Source: Nonomuraea corallina (lineage in GTDB: Bacteria; Actinomycetota; Actinomycetes; Streptosporangiales; Streptosporangiaceae). Taken from it: 63,200 nucleotides of DNA. The position numbers and the translations under genes are program-made. The notes under the pieces were generated by a model. That model was not told where the DNA came from. It did not search any database and saw only the letters and a list, made by a program, of their open reading frames with translations. The stretch spans positions 1-63,200 of the forward strand of contig NZ_JAPNNL010000019.1 in the NCBI RefSeq assembly GCF_027620315.1, in the 5' to 3' direction. Shown piece by piece: positions 59,119-63,200 of this stretch; the stretch's first letter is position 1; the number at the start of each line of letters is the position of its first letter.

Positions 59119-60528
59119 GTGCACCGCCGACTGCTGATCGTCCTCGTCCCCCTCGCGGTCCTGCTCGTCACGGCGCTCGGGGTGCCGCTCAGCGTCACCG
59201 TGGCCGAACGGGAGATGCAGGAGACGTACGTCGACCGGCTCAACGACGTCGGCCGGTTCGCGTCCCTGGCCGAGACCGCGCTGTCGAGCGGCCGCAGCGA
59301 GGCGCTCCAGCGGGAGCTGTCGCGCTACCACGACCTCTACGGCATCCCGGTCGCGGTGATCGACTCCTCGGGCACGGTGCTGCTCGGGCCCCAGGACGCC
59401 TACCAGGAAGCCGCGCGGGACGAGCCCGCGCTGCCCCGGATCATGACCGCGGCGCTGGCCGGCGCGCGGCCCGAACCCTCGGGGGAGTGGGCGCCGTGGG
59501 ACGACTCCGCGCTCGTGGTCGCCGAGCCGGTGGGCCGCGACAGCGAGGTCGTCGGCGCCGTCGTGACGATCTCCGACCTGTCGAAGACCCGCCACCGCAT
59601 CCTCGTCCGCTGGGCCCAGCTCGCCGGGCTCGGGCTGCTGCCCCTGGTCGCGCTCGTGGCCGTCGCCTGGCCGGTGTCGGCGTGGGTGCTGCGGCCGGTG
59701 CGCGAACTCGACGCGGCCAGCTCGCGCATCTCCCAGGGCGACCTCACCATCAGGGCCGACGCCGAGGCGGGGCCGGCGGAGCTGCGGCGGCTGGCGGAGT
59801 CGTTCAACACCATGATGGACGCGGTCGAGAACGCGGTGCAGCGGCAGCGGGCGTTCGTGTCCGACGCCTCGCACCAGTTACGCAACCCCCTCACCAGCCT
59901 CCGGCTCGCCGTGGAGAGCCTGGAACCCCACCTGCGCGCCGCCGACAGCGGACGGCAGGTGTACGACATCGCCGTGGACGAGCTGAAGGCGATGCAGCGG
60001 CTGCTGAACTCGCTGCAGGCCAGTGCCCGGATGGAGAGCATCAGGACCGCGTCGCCGGTGGAGCTGGACGCGGTGCTGGCGACCCGGGTGGAGCGCTGGC
60101 GGGCGCTGACGGCGACCGCGGGACAGACGCTGGCGGTGGAGGTGCCGCCCGGACTGCGGCTGCTGGAGCCGACGGGCGGGCTGGGCAGCATCCTGGACGA
60201 GCTGATCAGCAACGCGCTGCGGCTGTCGGGCGCGCGGCTGGTGGAGGTGACCGCCCGGGTGACGGACGCCGGCGACGAGGTCATGATCGCCGTACGGGAC
60301 GACGGCCAGGGCATCGACGCGGCCGAGCGCGCCCAGGCGCTGCGCCGGTTCTGGCGCGCGCCCCGGCACCAGAACGTCACCGGGACCGGCCTGGGGCTGG
60401 CCATCTGCGCCGACCTGGTCGGCGCGGCCGGAGGCGAACTGCGGCTGGAGGACGGCCTGCCGCGTCCCGACGGGTCCGGGCACGGGTTCGCCGCGGTGGT
60501 CACGCTGCCGGTGGTCCCGCCGGACTGA
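59119..60528 (+). CDS. Sensor histidine kinase (TctE-like)
   Basis: 469 aa from GTG at 59119. Helix 1 (residues 3-30), an extracellular sensor of about 140 residues with GIPVAVIDSSGTVLLG, then helix 2 near 165-190 and a HAMP linker. HisKA: phospho-acceptor His in SDASHQLRNPLTSLR (near 255). HATPase: ELISNALRLSGARLV, DDGQGID and GTGLGLAICADL. It presumably detects the carboxylate taken up by TctCBA. Its end is 5 nt from the convergent TAXI gene. Confidence 0.93.
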   Translation: MHRRLLIVLVPLAVLLVTALGVPLSVTVAEREMQETYVDRLNDVGRFASLAETALSSGRSEALQRELSRYHDLYGIPVAVIDSSGTVLLGPQDAYQEAARDEPALPRIMTAALAGARPEPSGEWAPWDDSALVVAEPVGRDSEVVGAVVTISDLSKTRHRILVRWAQLAGLGLLPLVALVAVAWPVSAWVLRPVRELDAASSRISQGDLTIRADAEAGPAELRRLAESFNTMMDAVENAVQRQRAFVSDASHQLRNPLTSLRLAVESLEPHLRAADSGRQVYDIAVDELKAMQRLLNSLQASARMESIRTASPVELDAVLATRVERWRALTATAGQTLAVEVPPGLRLLEPTGGLGSILDELISNALRLSGARLVEVTARVTDAGDEVMIAVRDDGQGIDAAERAQALRRFWRAPRHQNVTGTGLGLAICADLVGAAGGELRLEDGLPRPDGSGHGFAAVVTLPVVPPD

Positions 60529-60533
60529 CGACC

Positions 60534-61484
60534 TCAGCGCTTGTGATCGCGGAACCAGGCCGCCGCGCCCGGGTGCAGCGGGACCGACGCCGTCGAGATC
60601 CCGGTGCGCACGTTGATGTGCCACGCCTCGGGCACGGCCTCGGCGTCCTCCCGCCCGGCGGAGGTGATCGTCCCGGTGTGCGTGAAGATCGTGTCAGTGA
60701 TCGCGTACACGAGGTCGGCGGGCAGGTCGGCCCGGACCAGGAGCACGTTCGGCACCGCGACGGTGCGGGTGGCCACGACGCCCGCGTAGGCGGTCGCCGG
60801 GATCATGGCCGGGGCGTAGGGGCCCGGGTACGCGCTGAAGAGCCGGCCCGCCTGCGTGTCCAGCGGGATCAGCCGGATCGGGCGCGCCGTCGCCAGCTCC
60901 ATGACGGCCGGGGTCGGGACGCCGGTCAGCGAGAACATCGCGTCGATCTCCCCGTCGCGCAGCGCCGCCGCCGACGCGGCCTGGCTCAGATAGCGGCCGT
61001 CGACGTCCATCTTCGCCAGCTCCAGCATCCGCAGCGCGGTGAACTCCGTGCCCGAGTCGCGGGCCCCGAGGGAGACGCGCCTGCCCCGCAGGTCGCCGAA
61101 CTCCTCGATCGGCGACCCGGCCATGACCACCAGATGCAGATGACTGTCGTACAGCCGGCACACCGCCGACAGCTCCTCGGGCGCGCTGCCGTCGGTCAGG
61201 ATCAGCGCGTCCAGGCTCGTGAGCCCGAGCTGCACCTCCCCGGCCGTCAGCATCCGGATGTTGTCGGTGGACGCCCCGCTCGGCACCGTGCTCACCGTGA
61301 CGCCGGGGACCTGCTCGGCGATGTGCTCGGCCACCGAACCGCCGATGCGCCGGTACACCGCCCCGGCCGGACCCGTCGCCAGCCGCAGATGGACCCGGCC
61401 GGCCTCGCGCTCCCGGGAGCAGCCGGCCAGCAGCCCTCCGGCGGCCAGGAGCACCGCCCGGCGGCTGAGCAGGTTCAGCACCAT
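60534..61484 (-). CDS. TAXI-type TRAP solute-binding lipoprotein
   Basis: 316 aa from ATG at 61484. Twin-Arg and lipobox features coexist: LLSRRAVLLAAGGLLAGC, with lipobox Cys at residue 22. The TAXI fold shows LRLATGPAGAVYRRIGGSVA, VPSGASTDNIRMLTAGEVQL, LSAVCRLYDSHLHLVV and RVSLGARDSGTEFTALRM. TAXI proteins bind glutamate, alpha-ketoglutarate or related compounds. No TRAP permease is adjacent, so this could be a periplasmic sensor that feeds the neighbouring kinase rather than a transporter part (inference). Confidence 0.88.
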   Translation of the reverse strand: MVLNLLSRRAVLLAAGGLLAGCSREREAGRVHLRLATGPAGAVYRRIGGSVAEHIAEQVPGVTVSTVPSGASTDNIRMLTAGEVQLGLTSLDALILTDGSAPEELSAVCRLYDSHLHLVVMAGSPIEEFGDLRGRRVSLGARDSGTEFTALRMLELAKMDVDGRYLSQAASAAALRDGEIDAMFSLTGVPTPAVMELATARPIRLIPLDTQAGRLFSAYPGPYAPAMIPATAYAGVVATRTVAVPNVLLVRADLPADLVYAITDTIFTHTGTITSAGREDAEAVPEAWHINVRTGISTASVPLHPGAAAWFRDHKR

Positions 61485-61610
61485 GCCGCGATGATACGGA
61501 CGACCGCACCCGGCTCACCGGCCCGGCCGAACGACCGGCGCGGGCTGACGGGTGAGGGTCGGCTCGTACGGCCGGGTGTGGGGAAGCGCCGGTTCGCGCG
61601 GCCTGTCGGA

Positions 61611-61656
61611 TCAGCCGGCGCGGCGGACGCGGGTCAGCCGGCGCGGTGGACGCGGC
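61611..61656. repeat. Two-copy 23-bp tandem repeat at the DUF6223 stop codon
   Basis: TCAGCCGGCGCGGCGGACGC begins at 61611 and recurs with one change at 61634, giving a 23-bp period. The second copy contains the minus-strand stop codon of the DUF6223 gene, so the first copy places a second in-phase-like stop sequence beyond it. Probably replication slippage. Confidence 0.7.
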
Positions 61657-62095
61657 GGGCGCGGGTGAGGGCCAGCCCGCCGAGTGCCGTCGCGACCAGC
61701 CCGACCACCACCGAGAGGTAGCCGCCCACGATGCCGTAGCCGGTGCCCGGACCGCCCTCGGCCGCGGCCACGACCAGCCCGCCGGCGGCCGCCCCCGCCA
61801 GCCCCGTCGCCAGGGCCGTCATGGCTCCCTTCCTCCCGGCGCCGGCGCGACGGCCCGAACGGGCCAGGGCGAGCCCGCCGGAGACCCCGCCGGCCAGCCC
61901 GAGCCCCGTTCCCACCAGCGACCAGAACCGCCCGGGGGTCAGCTCGTACGCACCGGTCGGCTCGACCGACGCCACGGCGTGCGCGTACGCACCGGGCGGC
62001 TCCGCCGGGAGCACGGCGTGCGCGAGCGCCGGTACGGCTGACCCCAGGACCACGAGCAGCGTGGCTCCGGTGACGAGCGCAGATCTGGTCGGCAT
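61634..62095 (-). CDS. DUF6223 membrane protein
   Basis: 153 aa from ATG at 62095, with GGAGGAGAG upstream. A signal peptide (TRSALVTGATLLVVLGSAVP, cleaved near AHA) is followed by YELTPGRFWSLVGTGLGLAG, then two or three more helices, GGPGTGYGIVGGYLSVVVGL. This pattern fits the actinobacterial DUF6223 family. Function unknown. It is divergent from the histidine kinase gene with a 214-nt gap. Confidence 0.78.
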   Translation of the reverse strand: MPTRSALVTGATLLVVLGSAVPALAHAVLPAEPPGAYAHAVASVEPTGAYELTPGRFWSLVGTGLGLAGGVSGGLALARSGRRAGAGRKGAMTALATGLAGAAAGGLVVAAAEGGPGTGYGIVGGYLSVVVGLVATALGGLALTRARRVHRAG

Positions 62096-62309
62096 GAGTC
62101 TCTCCTCCGACGACGGGACGTGTCCCCCGATGGTGACCGCCGGCCCCGGCGCCGGTCGTCCCGCCCACGCGGGCACTTCGCGCTGCCGCCCGCGCCGCAG
62201 CCGGGTACCGCCGCCGCGGTGTGACCCGCGCGGGTACCGCGGGCGCGGTAGGGGCGTCCTCATCCGCACGCAGGAGTCGCCCGCGCGGACATCGGGCTAG
62301 GGTGCGCGC

Positions 62310-63200
62310 ATGAGTGTGAGCCGGTCCGTCGCCGCCGACTGGGCGATCGCCGTCAGCGTGACGGCGGCGCTGCTGGTCACCGGGCTCTCCGAGGCTCGTC
62401 CCGCCACGGCCGCCGGGCTGCTCGGCGGCGCCCTGCTCGCGGCCGGCGGGCTGGCGCTGGCCGCGCGCCGCCGGGCTCCCGTCGCCGTCCTGGTCGTCAC
62501 CGGGGTGTGCGCGGCCGGCTACCAGGCGGCCGGTTTCGACGTGCCCGCCGTCGCCTTCCTGTTCGCCGTCTACGCCGCCGTACGGGCCGGGCACCGCGCC
62601 GTCACCGTGGCGGCGAGTGTGGCGCTGCTGGCCGCGCTTCCCGTCGCGGCGATGATCTCCGGCCCGTACGACACCGGCCAGGCGTTCGCGCAGGCCCGCG
62701 GCGTGCTGGAGATCGCCTGGCTGGTCGCGGCCGGAGCGGCGGGCGAGGCGCTGCGGCAGGCCGAGCGGCGGGCGGAGGAGGCCGAACGCACCCGGGAGGA
62801 GACCGCGCGCCGCCGCGCCGACGAGGAACGGCTGCACCTCGCGCGAGAACTGCACGACTCGCTCACCCACCAGATCTCCATCATCAAGCTGCAGGCCGAG
62901 GTCGCCGTCCACGTCGCCCGCAGACGCGGCGAGCCGGTGCCGGAGGCGCTGCTGGCGATCCAGGAAGCCGGCCGGGAGGCGGCCCGCGAACTGCGCGCGA
63001 CCCTGCGGGCGCTGCGCGACGACGACACCGCCCCGCCGCGCGACCTCGACCACATCCCCGAGCTGGTGGAACGGGCCCGGGCGATGGGCCTGGACACGAC
63101 GCTGACGATCGAGGGGCAGCGCCACGACGTGCCGGCCGCGGTGAGCCGGACCGCCTACCGGATCGTCCAGGAGTCCCTCACCAACGTCTCCCGGCACGCC
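62310..63200 (+). CDS. Sensor histidine kinase, partial
   Basis: Begins ATG at 62310; 297 codons are visible and the frame runs off the window. Residues 8-140 contain about five membrane helices (AALLVTGLSEARPATAAGLL; AFLFAVYAAVRAGHR). A coiled linker precedes the phospho-acceptor His in ARELHDSLTHQISIIKL (near residue 185). The ATPase domain starts with AYRIVQESLTNVSRHA at the edge. Another NarL-associated HisKA_3 kinase; its regulator is expected just beyond the edge. Confidence 0.92.
   Translation, partial: MSVSRSVAADWAIAVSVTAALLVTGLSEARPATAAGLLGGALLAAGGLALAARRRAPVAVLVVTGVCAAGYQAAGFDVPAVAFLFAVYAAVRAGHRAVTVAASVALLAALPVAAMISGPYDTGQAFAQARGVLEIAWLVAAGAAGEALRQAERRAEEAERTREETARRRADEERLHLARELHDSLTHQISIIKLQAEVAVHVARRRGEPVPEALLAIQEAGREAARELRATLRALRDDDTAPPRDLDHIPELVERARAMGLDTTLTIEGQRHDVPAAVSRTAYRIVQESLTNVSRHA

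Noticed and set aside
1-63200. tRNA, rRNA, CRISPR arrays or riboswitches
   Set aside because: No cloverleaf with a T-loop, no regularly spaced short repeats and no conserved riboswitch core were recognised in the intergenic regions by eye; a covariance-model search would be needed to exclude them.

Overview
This is a GC-rich (roughly 70% or more) actinobacterial chromosome segment. Coding density, frequent GTG starts, overlapping stop/start codons, F420-type enzymes (deazaflavin-dependent nitroreductase, LLM oxidoreductase, F420-reductase-like protein), a Tat-exported polysaccharide lyase and small families such as DUF6203 and DUF6223 suggest Streptosporangiaceae or a close relative (inference). 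No rRNA, tRNA, CRISPR array or complete insertion sequence was recognised.

Layout. 0-9.3 kb, mostly minus strand: cytochrome bd oxidase (cydAB, cydB cut by the window edge), two NarL-type two-component pairs, an acyl-lipid desaturase, and small enzymes. 9.4-21.4 kb: F420-type nitroreductase, orphan histidine kinase, MarR regulator with an operator-like repeat, a heterodimeric ABC exporter, hemerythrin, secreted hydrolase and a DUF6745 pair. 21.5-30.5 kb: ThuA protein, a chimeric broken permease gene, a SEC-C protein, a mini cytochrome b, a tiny secreted two-cysteine peptide, redox enzymes, TetR and MerR regulators and a class IV aminotransferase.

30.5-38 kb is an accessory, defence-flavoured island. 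It holds an Rpn/PD-(D/E)XK-like nuclease, a two-gene HEPN-like module with an early frameshift, scrambled remnants of a DUF2075 helicase, a short membrane-protein gene present as one intact, one frameshifted and one truncated copy, a phosphorothioate-dependent (SBD-HNH) restriction endonuclease, a lower-GC two-gene operon, and further gene relics. 38-46 kb: SDR, cupin, NTF2-like, LysR and TetR genes; a cytochrome P450 broken by a 151-bp IS200/IS605-type palindromic element plus a frameshift and an internal deletion; an LLM oxidoreductase; and a PL8 polysaccharide lyase behind two tandem ATAAG palindromes.

The most notable system is the minus-strand operon at 51.8-46.1 kb. A Trypco1 protein overlaps a trypsin-NACHT NTPase, which overlaps a SAM methyltransferase, followed by two cupins and an SDR. 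The trypsin/NACHT/Trypco core matches a predicted class of NTP-dependent conflict systems; the four-enzyme tail looks unusual and may be undescribed.

52-63.2 kb: DoxX behind a perfect CebR-type operator, DHFR-like protein, YCII/ECF42 sigma pair, a TctCBA tricarboxylate transporter divergent from a TctD/E-type two-component system with 30-bp-spaced direct repeats between them, a TAXI solute-binding protein, a DUF6223 protein and a histidine kinase running off the window.
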